Positions 45,154-54,261 of a stretch of 64,000 nt of DNA are shown here, in pieces (positions within the stretch are counted from its first letter, which is position 1; every line of letters begins with the position of its first letter). Where the stretch lies: NCBI GenBank assembly GCA_937995755.1, contig CALKJD010000034.1:1-64000 (forward strand), given 5' to 3'. The notes under the pieces were generated by a model. The model was not told where the DNA came from. It did no database searches and worked only from the letters and a program-made list of their open reading frames with translations. Position numbers and translations under genes: made by a program. Source of the DNA: an uncultured Saprospiraceae bacterium (GTDB taxonomy: Bacteria > Bacteroidota > Bacteroidia > Chitinophagales > Saprospiraceae).

Positions 45154-47067
45154 ATGGGAGAACAACGCGTATCAGCACTTAATGACGAGAAGAAAATGCA
45201 AAAGTTTGTAAAGGCATTATTGGCCGATGTACAAGCTATGGAATATATGCTAGAGCACGATTGGTTTGAATCTGGGACTATACGTATAGGTGCTGAGCAG
45301 GAGATGGTTATGGTAAATAAGCAAAGCCAAAAGCCAGCATGTGTAGCGATGGAGGCCTTGGATAAAATGAAGGATTACGACTGGGTAGAGACGGAACTGG
45401 CCAAATTTAACTTAGAGACTAACCTGACGCCTAGAGAATTTGTAGGATCATGCTTTTCTGATCTAGAAAAAGAAAATTCGGAGAAATTAGAGAAAATCCA
45501 AGAAGTATTGGACACTATGGATACTGACCTTGTGCTTACTGGTATACTACCGACGCTCAAGAAGAGGGATTTGATCATGGATAATCTTACTCCAAAGAAA
45601 AGGTATTACGCCCTTATGGAGGCCATTAATGAGCAGTTGATAGGTAATGCATACGAGTTAAAGCTTAGCGGTATTGATGAATTAGCATTAAAGCATGATA
45701 GCCCATTATTAGAAGCAGTAAATACCAGTTTTCAGATTCATCTACAGATAGAGCCTAAGGATTTTGTGAAGATGTATAATATCGCACAAGCGATTACAGG
45801 ACCGATTATGGCTATATCGGCCAATAGTCCATTAGTGTTTGGTAAGAGACTATGGCATGAGAGTAGGATAGCTATGTTTCAGCAAGCTTTAGATACTCGA
45901 TCTACGCATGATCATATGAGAGAACGTAGTGCGAGGGTAAGCTTTGGTAGAGATTGGCTGCATGAGTCTATTATGGAAATCTATAAAGAGGATATTGCGA
46001 GGTTCAGAGTATTGCTTAGTTCTGATGTCAAAGAAGATTCTCTCGCTTGTATTAAGAAAGGGGAGACACCAAAGCTTAGATCGCTACAGGTACATAATTC
46101 TACCGTATACAGGTGGAATAGACCATGTTACGGAATCAGTGATAACGGTAAGCCACACTTAAGAATAGAAAATCGTGTAATAGCGGCTGGACCTACAGTG
46201 ATTGATGAAGTAGCGAGTGCATGCTTTTGGCTTGGACTGATGGAAGGTATGGCGCAACGGACTGATGATATTACACAGCATATATCGTTTGAGGATGCCA
46301 GGGATAATTTTGCTAAAGCAGCACAATTTGGTATTGACTCAAAATTCAATTGGTTTAATGATGAAAAAATAACTGCGTCTCAGCTAATTAAAGAAAAACT
46401 TATACCTATAGCAAGAGAAGGTCTAGAATATAGAAAAGTCGACAAAGCTGATATAGACAAGTATCTAGGTGTCATTGAAGAAAGAACTGATAAGCATATG
46501 AACGGTGCCAGATGGATGCTTAGAGGCTATTCAGAACTCAAGAAAACGATAGGAGAGGATGAGGCACTAAGAGTAATTACCGCAGAGATCGTTCATAATC
46601 AAAAGCAAAATATACCTGTGCATAATTGGCCTGCGCCAGATGCTAGTAGACTCAAACAATATAAGATTTCTGAAATGTTGGTTTCAGATTTTATGGCTAC
46701 CGATATTTTTACGGTACAGAAAAACGATATCATCCAATTAGTTGCTGAGTTAATGGATTGGAATAAGATAAAATATACGCCAGTAGAAGATTCTAAGGGG
46801 AAACTTATTGGACTAGTCTCTGCCAGATTAATATTAAGAGAACTAACAAGAAACCCTTCAAGGCGATCTACTAGGACTGCTGAAGATATCATGGTGACAG
46901 ATCTAATTACGATTACCGAAGAAACGACGATAAAGGAAGTTACTAGATTAATGCGTGAGCATAATATCGGTTGTCTTCCTGTTGTCAATGGTGATGAGTT
47001 AGTTGGTATGATTACGGAAAACGATTTTATCCGTATCAGCCGAAGACTAATTGAAAGAATGGGGTAG
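45154..47067 (+). CDS. GCS2-type carboxylate-amine ligase fused to two CBS domains
   Basis: 637 residues. Residues about 30-490 follow the glutamate-cysteine ligase type 2 / carboxylate-amine ligase fold (IRIGAEQEMVMVN, FNLETNLTPREF, TSFQIHLQIEPKDFVKMYNIAQ, ARVSFGRDWL). Residues about 505-637 are two CBS domains (SDFMATDIFTVQKNDII; VTDLITITEETTIKEV; GMITENDFIRIS), which usually bind adenine nucleotides and regulate the attached enzyme. GCS2 proteins make gamma-glutamyl-cysteine or similar peptides. The TAG stop is the first codon of a hairpin repeat. Confidence 0.82.
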   Translation: MGEQRVSALNDEKKMQKFVKALLADVQAMEYMLEHDWFESGTIRIGAEQEMVMVNKQSQKPACVAMEALDKMKDYDWVETELAKFNLETNLTPREFVGSCFSDLEKENSEKLEKIQEVLDTMDTDLVLTGILPTLKKRDLIMDNLTPKKRYYALMEAINEQLIGNAYELKLSGIDELALKHDSPLLEAVNTSFQIHLQIEPKDFVKMYNIAQAITGPIMAISANSPLVFGKRLWHESRIAMFQQALDTRSTHDHMRERSARVSFGRDWLHESIMEIYKEDIARFRVLLSSDVKEDSLACIKKGETPKLRSLQVHNSTVYRWNRPCYGISDNGKPHLRIENRVIAAGPTVIDEVASACFWLGLMEGMAQRTDDITQHISFEDARDNFAKAAQFGIDSKFNWFNDEKITASQLIKEKLIPIAREGLEYRKVDKADIDKYLGVIEERTDKHMNGARWMLRGYSELKKTIGEDEALRVITAEIVHNQKQNIPVHNWPAPDASRLKQYKISEMLVSDFMATDIFTVQKNDIIQLVAELMDWNKIKYTPVEDSKGKLIGLVSARLILRELTRNPSRRSTRTAEDIMVTDLITITEETTIKEVTRLMREHNIGCLPVVNGDELVGMITENDFIRISRRLIERMG

Positions 47068-47230
47068 AGCGCTCTTTTTTTACGAAGGAAAAAAAAGCGC
47101 GGACATCGCATTTCGGAAGCGTTTTGTAGAAACGCGTGCAATACGAAAGAATAGTAGAGCGCTCTTTTTTTACGAAGGAAAAAAATCGCGGACATCGCAT
47201 TTCGGAATCGTTTTGTAGGAACGACACAGC
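47065..47230 (+). repeat. TAGAGCGC hairpin repeat, two tandem copies (period 90)
   Basis: Copy 1 at 47065-47154 and copy 2 from 47155 share about 70 bases. Each has a GCGCT-C-T7 ... A7-GCGC hairpin followed by GGACATCGCATTTCGGAA and a GCGTTTT/AAACGC-type small hairpin (diverged in copy 2). The first three bases of copy 1 are the stop codon of the ligase-CBS gene. Related to the element at 4591-4636. Confidence 0.8.
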
Positions 47231-47280
47231 TGCATAGTAGAATTTCATAAATAGCTAGAATTAGCCAAAATTAGGATGGA

Positions 47281-48192
47281 ATGTATTTAAAAGAATATGT
47301 CGTAATAATTTTTTCTTTGGTGATTTTAATTGGGTGTAAAGATAATTCACCAATTGTGATAGATCCTACTAAATCTGAGTTTAGTCAACATCTTGGAAAA
47401 GGTGTGTGGCTTAGGGTTCCTTCATCATTTAAAAAAGCAACTAGCTACGATGGTTATCAAATGAATGACCAGTCTGCATCTATTTCAGTTAAAATAGTAA
47501 ATAGGAGTTTAGAAGAATTTAAAAGAACTTTCGAACCCGACGTTCTTTCTCAGATGAAGCAGGAGCTTTTGGAAATACGCCCTGTCGTGTATGGTGATAA
47601 CGAATTTGCCTTTTATTCTAAAGTGAGAGATAAACGGAAGAGGACGATTAAATATCTATTAGCTATCGCGAATGGAGCAGAGACATACACTATCAAAGCT
47701 TTTTGTTTTCAAGATAATGAAAGTCAAGTAGGTCCAAGAATAGAAAAAGCTTTATGGTCTACGTATATTGGGGAACAAGAAGATGAAAAATATGATTTTT
47801 TAATGGCTAGGATTTACTCTGCTGATCATATAGTATTTACAAAAGATGGAGAATTGCCAACCAAGAGTAAAGACGAGGCAATAATAGAGGTGAAGGTCTT
47901 AGAATTAGATGTACCAATGAGTCCCACTGAAGGAGAAGAGTATTTAAAGAATGAAATATCTAAAATAGTACCTAATAGGAATGTTGCTGTTACAGTTCAG
48001 AAGTTAATTGAGGGCTATTTTTTGGGTGGTGGTGGTGGAGTGTATGATGGTAGAAATGTTTACCTTTCTTTATTGATGGGTAATCAAGAAACTAAATTTC
48101 TTAAGTGTACAGCAAACGCAAAGATTGAGAAGTCTTATTTTGAAGAATTCATTAAGAAAAAGTATTTAAAGACTACAGTTTCTTACCGATAG
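47281..48192 (+). CDS. Lipoprotein, unknown function
   Basis: 303 residues; lipobox LIGC (Cys15) after MYLKEYVVIIFSLVI. The mature part has two similar halves in length but no named domain; a GGGGGVYDGRNVYLS stretch near residue 240 stands out. It heads a run of four same-strand genes ending in selO, 14 bases before the next. Unknown role; position suggests an envelope partner of a redox-repair unit. Confidence 0.65.
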   Translation: MYLKEYVVIIFSLVILIGCKDNSPIVIDPTKSEFSQHLGKGVWLRVPSSFKKATSYDGYQMNDQSASISVKIVNRSLEEFKRTFEPDVLSQMKQELLEIRPVVYGDNEFAFYSKVRDKRKRTIKYLLAIANGAETYTIKAFCFQDNESQVGPRIEKALWSTYIGEQEDEKYDFLMARIYSADHIVFTKDGELPTKSKDEAIIEVKVLELDVPMSPTEGEEYLKNEISKIVPNRNVAVTVQKLIEGYFLGGGGGVYDGRNVYLSLLMGNQETKFLKCTANAKIEKSYFEEFIKKKYLKTTVSYR

Positions 48193-48206
48193 ATAGTTGT
48201 CAAATA

Positions 48207-48626
48207 ATGAAAAAAACAAATACGGAACAACATCCTAATTTACCTAGTGGAGAATGGGAAGGCCTTTACAAATATCCATCTGTGTTACAGGGTATGTTTG
48301 AAGAGGGTAAAATGACATTCGTTATCGATTTTTGCAATGGTGAAATAATAGGATTTGGTTCAGATCAAGTAGGTGGTTATACTTGGAAGGGTAGCTATGA
48401 TTTAGATCAGATGCAATGTTGGATGATTAAAAGTTACACTACTCACGATATCGATTATGAAGGTAATGTTGATGAAAATGGTATTTGGGGATTCTGGCTC
48501 ACTGGTCATGATCGATTCAAAGGTACATTTCACATTTGGCCTAAAGGAAGAGAAGTAGAAGAAGTGTCTGAAGAGAAGAAAAATAATCTTGTAGAAATTA
48601 AAAAGGTACTAGTAAACAATATATGA
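48207..48626 (+). CDS. Small beta-rich cytoplasmic protein coupled to msrA
   Basis: 139 residues without signal peptide. The pattern GEWEGLYKY, GEIIGFGSDQVGGYTWKGSYD, GIWGFWLTGHDRFKGTFHIWP suggests an eight-strand barrel. I recognise no named family. It overlaps msrA by ATGA, which implies coupled translation and a possible partner or binding role in methionine-sulfoxide repair. Confidence 0.7.
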   Translation: MKKTNTEQHPNLPSGEWEGLYKYPSVLQGMFEEGKMTFVIDFCNGEIIGFGSDQVGGYTWKGSYDLDQMQCWMIKSYTTHDIDYEGNVDENGIWGFWLTGHDRFKGTFHIWPKGREVEEVSEEKKNNLVEIKKVLVNNI

Positions 48627-49129
48627 ATAAAGTCGGTCTAGGCGGTAGTTGTCATTGGTGTACAGAAGCTGTATTTCAATCTTTAGTAGGAGTTAGTAAA
48701 GTAGAGCAAGGCTGGATAAGTAGTGATGAATATGCTGCCATGTCGGAGGCCGTAATTGTTCATTTTGATTCTGATACAATTTCCTTAGATGTCTTAATAG
48801 AAGTGCATTTGCATACACATAGCTGTACCTCAACACATCGGATGAGAGAAAAATATAGATCAGCGGTCTATGTATATAATAAAATGCAAAGATCGACTTC
48901 CATACAAATCATAAATAGCTTGCAATCGCAATTTGAAATGCCAATCATTACGAAGGTTTTAGACTTTGACACATTTGAAAGTAATAAAGAAGAGTATTTG
49001 GATTACTATTATAATAATCCAGAGAAGGCTTTCTGCAAAAATCAAATCAATCCAAAGTTGAAGAAGATAATGTCGATGTTTGCTAAGAGGGTAGACCACA
49101 GTAAACTAAACTTTAATAGTTCTCAGTAG
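48623..49129 (+). CDS. msrA: Peptide methionine (S)-S-oxide reductase MsrA
   Basis: 168 residues. The active-site motif, usually GCFWCTE, is GSCHWCTEAVF here, with catalytic Cys10 and Cys13; the Phe is replaced by His. The Glu of the motif and the HLHTHSCTSTHRM and YRSAVYVYN blocks are as expected. MsrA reduces methionine-S-sulfoxide with thioredoxin. Cytoplasmic, as no signal peptide is present. Coupled to the upstream small protein and 30 bases ahead of selO. Confidence 0.88.
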   Translation: MNKVGLGGSCHWCTEAVFQSLVGVSKVEQGWISSDEYAAMSEAVIVHFDSDTISLDVLIEVHLHTHSCTSTHRMREKYRSAVYVYNKMQRSTSIQIINSLQSQFEMPIITKVLDFDTFESNKEEYLDYYYNNPEKAFCKNQINPKLKKIMSMFAKRVDHSKLNFNSSQ

Positions 49130-49159
49130 TTTACTTATTCATAATCATCATCAAGGCCA

Positions 49160-50728
49160 GTGAAACTTAATATACAAGATACATTCAATAAAGAATTACC
49201 AGCAGATCCAATTTTGCGCAACTATAGACGACAAGTAGAAGAAGCTTGTTTTTCATATGTAACGCCTAGAATACCAAGTAAGCCTGCTGTAATACATGTC
49301 TCTGAGGAGATGCTTGAGGCTATTGGATTAGACGCTGATGAGGCGCAATCTGATACGTTTAAGAGAGTATTCTCTGGAGCTGAAGTCATGCCTGGTACTT
49401 CGCCATATGCCATGTGCTATGCAGGGCATCAGTTTGGTCATTGGGCAGGCCAGCTTGGGGATGGTAGAGCGATCAACCTCTGTGAAGTAGTACATAATAA
49501 TACTCGTTGGGCACTACAGTTGAAAGGCGCAGGAGAAACGCCTTATTCTAGATCGGCCGATGGTTTAGCTGTATTGAGATCTTCGGTACGTGAGCATCTT
49601 TGTAGTGAAGCGATGTATCATTTAGGGGTGCCTACTACTCGATCTCTTTCTCTATCATTGACAGGTGACGAGGTGATGCGTGATATGATGTATGATGGGA
49701 ATGCTGATTACGAGAAAGGTGCAGTGGTATGTAGGGTCGCTCCAAGTTTTTTGAGATTTGGAAGTTATCAGATTTTTATGGCTAGAGAAGATAAGAAATC
49801 TCTCCAAGTCTTAGTAGATTATACGATGAAGTATTTCCATCCACATATTGAGGGTAGAAAAACGGATGATTATCTCCAGTTTTTTCAAGAGGTAGTAGAT
49901 AAGACTTTGGATATGGTGATTCATTGGCAAAGAGTAGGCTTTGTGCATGGAGTTATGAATACAGATAATATGTCAATCTTGGGGCTCACTATCGACTATG
50001 GCCCATATGGTTGGCTGGAAGGCTATGATCCAGGGTGGACACCTAATACGACCGATGCTCAAGGCAAGCGGTACAGATATGGTAGTCAACCCAATATGGC
50101 CTTATGGAATTTGATGCAATTGGCTAATGCCCTCTATGCATTGGTAGACGATGTGCCAGCGTTGGAAGCTATACTAAAGACATATCAACAAAGCTACCCG
50201 AGGAAATATTTTTCCATGATGGGTGAAAAAATTGGAATAGTTACTCAAGGCGAAGCAGATATGAAACTCATTCAAGAATTGGAGGGTATACTCCAATTAT
50301 CTGAAACAGATATGACCATATTTTTTAGACTGCTATCTCGAGTGAATGCTTTTGCCATGAATGAAGAGGATGCGTTAGTAGTAGTCCAAGACGCTTTTTA
50401 TAAACTAGATGAAATACAAGGAGAGATTAAGATAAAATGGTTGGGATGGATGTCCAAGTATATTGATCGTCTTACAGAAATGGACGTTGTTAATGTTGAT
50501 AAAGTAGCCAAAATGAATGCGGTTAATCCAAAGTATGTGCTTCGTAATTATATGGCTCAGTTGGCAATCGATAAAGCCAATGAACAAGATTATGGATTGA
50601 TTGATGATTTATATCAACTGCTAAAAAAACCATACGACGAACAGCCAGAATCTGAAGAGTGGTTTGCTAAGAGGCCAGAGTGGGCAAGAAATAAAGTGGG
50701 TTGTTCTATGCTAAGTTGTAGCTCTTAA
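49160..50728 (+). CDS. selO: Protein adenylyltransferase SelO
   Basis: 522 residues with a GTG start, near full length. The pseudokinase fold shows QLGDGRAINL, QLKGAGETPYSR, RSSVREHLCSEAM, FVHGVMNTDNMSILG and YGSQPNMALWNLMQLA. The C-terminus LSCSS places Cys where eukaryotic forms have selenocysteine. SelO transfers AMP to proteins involved in redox balance. Located right behind msrA on the same strand, consistent with a shared oxidative-stress role. Confidence 0.93.
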   Translation: MKLNIQDTFNKELPADPILRNYRRQVEEACFSYVTPRIPSKPAVIHVSEEMLEAIGLDADEAQSDTFKRVFSGAEVMPGTSPYAMCYAGHQFGHWAGQLGDGRAINLCEVVHNNTRWALQLKGAGETPYSRSADGLAVLRSSVREHLCSEAMYHLGVPTTRSLSLSLTGDEVMRDMMYDGNADYEKGAVVCRVAPSFLRFGSYQIFMAREDKKSLQVLVDYTMKYFHPHIEGRKTDDYLQFFQEVVDKTLDMVIHWQRVGFVHGVMNTDNMSILGLTIDYGPYGWLEGYDPGWTPNTTDAQGKRYRYGSQPNMALWNLMQLANALYALVDDVPALEAILKTYQQSYPRKYFSMMGEKIGIVTQGEADMKLIQELEGILQLSETDMTIFFRLLSRVNAFAMNEEDALVVVQDAFYKLDEIQGEIKIKWLGWMSKYIDRLTEMDVVNVDKVAKMNAVNPKYVLRNYMAQLAIDKANEQDYGLIDDLYQLLKKPYDEQPESEEWFAKRPEWARNKVGCSMLSCSS

Positions 50729-50741
50729 TTATTTTCGTTCT

Positions 50742-51168
50742 ATGAACATATCAATATGTTGCACTCTTGTTATTGTTCACTTTTGGACTTGTGTCATGTA
50801 GTGATGAAAGTGATTCTATGGATGAGGAGATGGAGATGGAATCTGTTGATCTCACAACTCAATTAGTTGGCACCTACTCAGGGGATTCTAGATATCAAGA
50901 AGGCGGAAGTGGTTTTGCCGAAGATAATAGAAATGCTAATGTTGTATAATCTGCAGATTCATTGGCGACTATAAGGATTACTTCAGTAGGAGGAGTAATA
51001 GTATTAGATGCAAGTCTTGATTCAGATTTTACCTTTATCGTAGATGCAGATTTGATATATTCTGAAGGTCCATTTTCTGGTGTAGGAGTACTGAAGGGTG
51101 ACTCACTTCTGATAGAAATGAATGCTGAAAATAATATATTATACGAGTACAGAGCGAAGCGCCAATAA
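50742..51168 (+). pseudogene. Decayed lipoprotein gene
   Basis: A lipobox-like LVSCSDE leader followed by DLTTQLVGTYSGDS continues in one reading frame through an in-frame TAA (50947-50949) into SADSLATIRITSVGG and LIYSEGPFSG, ending at 51168. The only ATG at the right place (50742) is in another frame from the lipobox, so a frameshift in the signal peptide also seems present. Two lesions in a small, single-copy lipoprotein of unknown role point to loss of function. A TTG start at 50767 could still allow the first part. Confidence 0.62.
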
Positions 51169-51311
51169 GTAAGTATTAGTTATGATTTTAACTATGTACA
51201 GAATTCAGTGTTTTGTAGAGTTAAGTACTTCCATGGATAGGTAGCATCTGCACATCACAATTGCAGAACTTAAAAGAGTTAATATAATAAGGAGGAATAC
51301 AGATTCGCGTA

Positions 51312-51740
51312 TTATTCTACAGGTTTTAAATTGATAACTTCTTTTTCACTATTTTCAAATATAGCTTCCTTCCCTTTGATCCAAAAAGTATTTCCAGCAT
51401 TACTTGTATACTTTTCGCCGCTAGCAGATTCTACATATCTTAAATTATAGGTGGCGTCTTCGTTTTGTTCTTTCAGTTGGATCCAAGTTAGTCCATCCTT
51501 TTCTTCACGATTTGTAATTTGATATATCTTTTTTCCGTCCGTTGATATCCATGGTTTTACTGTCTTTAAGTATTTGTTGGCATCCCTTTTCTTGGCTTGC
51601 CTTTCTTCTACTTGTTGTCTTTCGTAATCACTTTGGGCTTGCTTCCAATTTTCTGTACTATTATAATATAGTATATACACGAGTATACCTACGCCTATTG
51701 ATACATAAGGCAATAATTTTCTCATTCTTTCTGATGCCAT
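51312..51740 (-). CDS. Membrane-anchored MliC-like protein
   Basis: 142 residues with one N-terminal helix (LLPYVSIGVGILVYILYY) acting as anchor. The last 45 residues, ESASGEKYTSN followed by FWIKGKEAIFEN, match the core pattern of the MliC C-type lysozyme inhibitor domain (SASGxxY, WxKGxEA). A Lys/Arg-rich helix links the two. MliC proteins protect peptidoglycan from host or predator lysozyme. The anchor is a transmembrane helix rather than a lipid. Domain assignment is by motif only. Confidence 0.6.
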   Translation of the reverse strand: MASERMRKLLPYVSIGVGILVYILYYNSTENWKQAQSDYERQQVEERQAKKRDANKYLKTVKPWISTDGKKIYQITNREEKDGLTWIQLKEQNEDATYNLRYVESASGEKYTSNAGNTFWIKGKEAIFENSEKEVINLKPVE

Positions 51741-51782
51741 AACCTTTTTTAAATATTGGTGAATTTGAAACTCTAATTGACG

Positions 51783-52988
51783 TTATTTTCCGTTAAGGTA
51801 ATTTCTCAAATATTCAAAATGTCCTCCTAAGTCTCCGTCTCTAGTTACACTACCTTTATCTAACATTGGACCACCACCTGCTTTAAGTTCAGGGATTACA
51901 TGTTTAATAAACATTTCACCAAATGCAGTAGAAGCGTCTCGCGGCATTTCGTTAGGTAGATTATCTATAGTCATCATGTCTAGACTATTCTCCTGATAAG
52001 GTTCTGTTTCTAATCGTGTCTTTGGATCATAGCCAAATACAGGATCAGCAATTGTACTTGCTTTGATTGTAGTAGGAATAGAACTGACTGGTGCAATATC
52101 ACAAGTTACATCAGCGATCACTTTAATCTTAAAATCTTCTGAATCTAACTGATCCAATGTAAAGAATGCTGGAGCATTATTATCCCAATATATACCATTG
52201 ATCATGATATCGCTAGTCGATAAGAAATGCTCGAAATCTGACTCATATAAAGATGGATTATTATAGAAATCTTTCACATCGTCAAATTCTCTTTTGTCCT
52301 TTCTCTTGGTATAATAGAAACTGCTTAATTGTGTATAGACTGGATAATCATATTGATGAGTGATATAATCCATAGGTCTTACTTTTTGAAAACCCATATC
52401 ATCCAAAACTAATGCTGCTCCATTAGCAACCCTTCCGGATCCAGTTAATACTAGTCTTACTGCAGGAAAGGTAGTTTCATTGTAAATTTCTTTCGCCGCC
52501 GCATAATCATAAAGGTCTTTCATTCGAGGAAGCTCAAAACCTCTAGTACGTTGGGCATAAGTCCATAGTGCATTGTGAGCACCCACCATTCCTGCAAATT
52601 TTCCAAATGCAATTACTCTTGCGCCATTTTCATTAGTTAGTACTTCATAATCAAGAAGTCGGATATTGCGTTCTATTACCGCCTGTAATAGCTTGCGATT
52701 ATATACCTGCTCTTTGATAGTATGGGAGAAGAAGAAATAGGTCTTATCAGAGATTAGTTTTTCAATGGGTACTTCTTTGACACCTATTAGTATGTCTCTA
52801 TCTGTAATATCTTCAACGACAGGTACTCCTGCTTCTCTATAATTTTCATCTGTAAAACATCTCACTTGTGAAGATTGAACCACTAAATCGATGCCTTCGG
52901 CTATCAGCTTCTTGCATTGAGAAGGATTAAGTGGCACTCTACTATCTGATGGAGTTTTGTCTTCGCGTATGATTCCTATTTTGAGCAT
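51783..52988 (-). CDS. Saccharopine dehydrogenase-like / alanine dehydrogenase-fold oxidoreductase
   Basis: 401 residues from the ATG at 52988 (MLKIGIIREDKTP). The N-terminal substrate domain (SRVPLNPSQCKKL, QSSQVRCFTDENYREAG) and the NAD domain with LTGSGRVANGAALVLDDMG belong to the AlaDH/LYS1 group. YVL-type saccharopine dehydrogenases cleave saccharopine to lysine. Bacteroidota have this LYS1-like form widely; the actual amino acid substrate is not certain. Confidence 0.82.
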   Translation of the reverse strand: MLKIGIIREDKTPSDSRVPLNPSQCKKLIAEGIDLVVQSSQVRCFTDENYREAGVPVVEDITDRDILIGVKEVPIEKLISDKTYFFFSHTIKEQVYNRKLLQAVIERNIRLLDYEVLTNENGARVIAFGKFAGMVGAHNALWTYAQRTRGFELPRMKDLYDYAAAKEIYNETTFPAVRLVLTGSGRVANGAALVLDDMGFQKVRPMDYITHQYDYPVYTQLSSFYYTKRKDKREFDDVKDFYNNPSLYESDFEHFLSTSDIMINGIYWDNNAPAFFTLDQLDSEDFKIKVIADVTCDIAPVSSIPTTIKASTIADPVFGYDPKTRLETEPYQENSLDMMTIDNLPNEMPRDASTAFGEMFIKHVIPELKAGGGPMLDKGSVTRDGDLGGHFEYLRNYLNGK

Positions 52989-53062
52989 ATTGATCTTCTT
53001 GTATAATGAATGCCTAAAAGTAAGGAAAGCAGCGATTTTCATATGGGTGTAGTCTCATTATT

Positions 53063-53623
53063 ATGAAAATGACTTTACACAGGATTAAATGTAGCTCACT
53101 ATTCTTGATAGTTATATTTATGATAGCCTGTGATTCCAATTGTGATCGTGATCTAGTTTGTGATAGTATAAGTACTTTTCAAGATGATAGTAATCTATTA
53201 GAAAGCATATCCCTGGTAACTCCTAATGCGATAGTGGATGTCGAAGAGGTGTTTAACTTTGTACATCTAGGGCATATAGGTCTTGCTGATCCTAAGAAAA
53301 TTGAGTCTTATGAAATAAAAGTTGATATGAATGACGTCTTTTCATTCCACACCAGTAATCCTTCATTTATAATCGATGGCAGCCTTATTTCTATCCCTAA
53401 GGATGTAGTTCTTCAGGGAGCTAACTATGTCGAAGAGTTTGCAGATTTTACTATTTCAATATTCTTAGAAGGAGAAAGTGGATTTATTCATATTACAGGC
53501 GAGGTGCTTTTCGTTACTTGTGCTTCTCTGTTATCTGGAGATGTGGATATCAAAGATTGCAGATATAGCTATCAGATTTCACCATCATATTGGATTGGAG
53601 ACCCTCCACTCATTTGTCAATGA
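53063..53623 (+). CDS. Lipoprotein, unknown function
   Basis: 186 residues; lipobox MIAC (Cys23). The mature part has several Cys (CDSNCDRDLVCDS and CASLLSGDVDIKDC) and a beta-rich body (DVFSFHTSNPSFIID). No named domain. Its stop overlaps the start of the next small frame by ATGA. Divergent from the saccharopine-dehydrogenase-like gene. Confidence 0.65.
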   Translation: MKMTLHRIKCSSLFLIVIFMIACDSNCDRDLVCDSISTFQDDSNLLESISLVTPNAIVDVEEVFNFVHLGHIGLADPKKIESYEIKVDMNDVFSFHTSNPSFIIDGSLISIPKDVVLQGANYVEEFADFTISIFLEGESGFIHITGEVLFVTCASLLSGDVDIKDCRYSYQISPSYWIGDPPLICQ

Positions 53624-53784
53624 TTAAATCAGATGTCCAAAAGAGTAGTGACTTATTAGAATTTTTGCGTCTATTTATTCGGAGACTATTTACCATAACA
53701 CGCAATGAAATAGTATTCAGCATAGGTCGAATAATTACATGTGTTATATCAATATATGTTTTATACCTATATTTACATGATTAA
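53620..53784 (+). CDS. Candidate 54-residue membrane protein, coupled to the lipoprotein
   Basis: Starts at the ATG at 53620 that overlaps the previous stop as ATGA, a strong sign of coupled translation. The product has a basic N-terminal half (LFIRRLFTITRNE) and one membrane helix (IGRIITCVISIYVLYLYL). Gene-sized frames this short can occur by chance, so the call rests on the overlap. Confidence 0.45.
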   Translation: MIKSDVQKSSDLLEFLRLFIRRLFTITRNEIVFSIGRIITCVISIYVLYLYLHD

Positions 53785-53817
53785 AAACGCTTATAACTAA
53801 CTTAAAACACTTTAACA

Positions 53818-54210
53818 ATGATTCAAGAATTTAAAGACTTTATAATGAAAGGCAATGTGCTAGAATTAGCAATCGCCGTAATTATTGCAGGAGCATTTGG
53901 TACAGTAATCACTACATTTACTAACGAAGTACTTATGCCACCTATCGGTCAAGCAATTGGAGGGATAGATTTTGCAGACCTTAAATATGTATTACAAGCT
54001 GCATCAGGAGAAGGAGACAATGCTGTTGCTGAGGTTGCTATTATGTGGGGAAAATGGTTAAACACAATTATTAACTTTTTAATCATTGCGTTCATATTAT
54101 TCCTTATAATCAGAGCTAACAACAAAGCTAACCCACCTGCACCTGCTGCACCAGCTGGACCAAGTGAGTTAGATTTACTTGCAGAAATAAGAGATGCACT
54201 TAAAAAATAA
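53818..54210 (+). CDS. mscL: Large-conductance mechanosensitive channel MscL
   Basis: 130 residues. N-terminal amphipathic helix and TM1 (FKDFIMKGNVLELAIAVIIAGAFGTVITTFT) with the family's GNVxxLA motif, a periplasmic loop, TM2 (LNTIINFLIIAFILFLIIR) and a C-terminal helix (SELDLLAEIRDAL). It opens under membrane tension to release solutes in hypo-osmotic shock. It has its own strong terminator and is followed by a tandem repeat. Confidence 0.96.
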   Translation: MIQEFKDFIMKGNVLELAIAVIIAGAFGTVITTFTNEVLMPPIGQAIGGIDFADLKYVLQAASGEGDNAVAEVAIMWGKWLNTIINFLIIAFILFLIIRANNKANPPAPAAPAGPSELDLLAEIRDALKK

Positions 54211-54261
54211 GATTGAAGTCCTAAAGCTTTAGTCTCAGGATTAAGTACATTTTCAAAGTAT

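Noticed and set aside
46599..47195. Minus-strand 198-codon frame at the end of the ligase-CBS gene
   Set aside because: It overlaps the clear CBS domains and extends only through the non-coding hairpin repeat.
53034..53071. Inverted repeat ATTTTCATA ... TATGAAAAT between divergent genes
   Set aside because: It is the result of two divergent ATGAAAAT starts, one of which is probably not used, so it is not good evidence of an operator.
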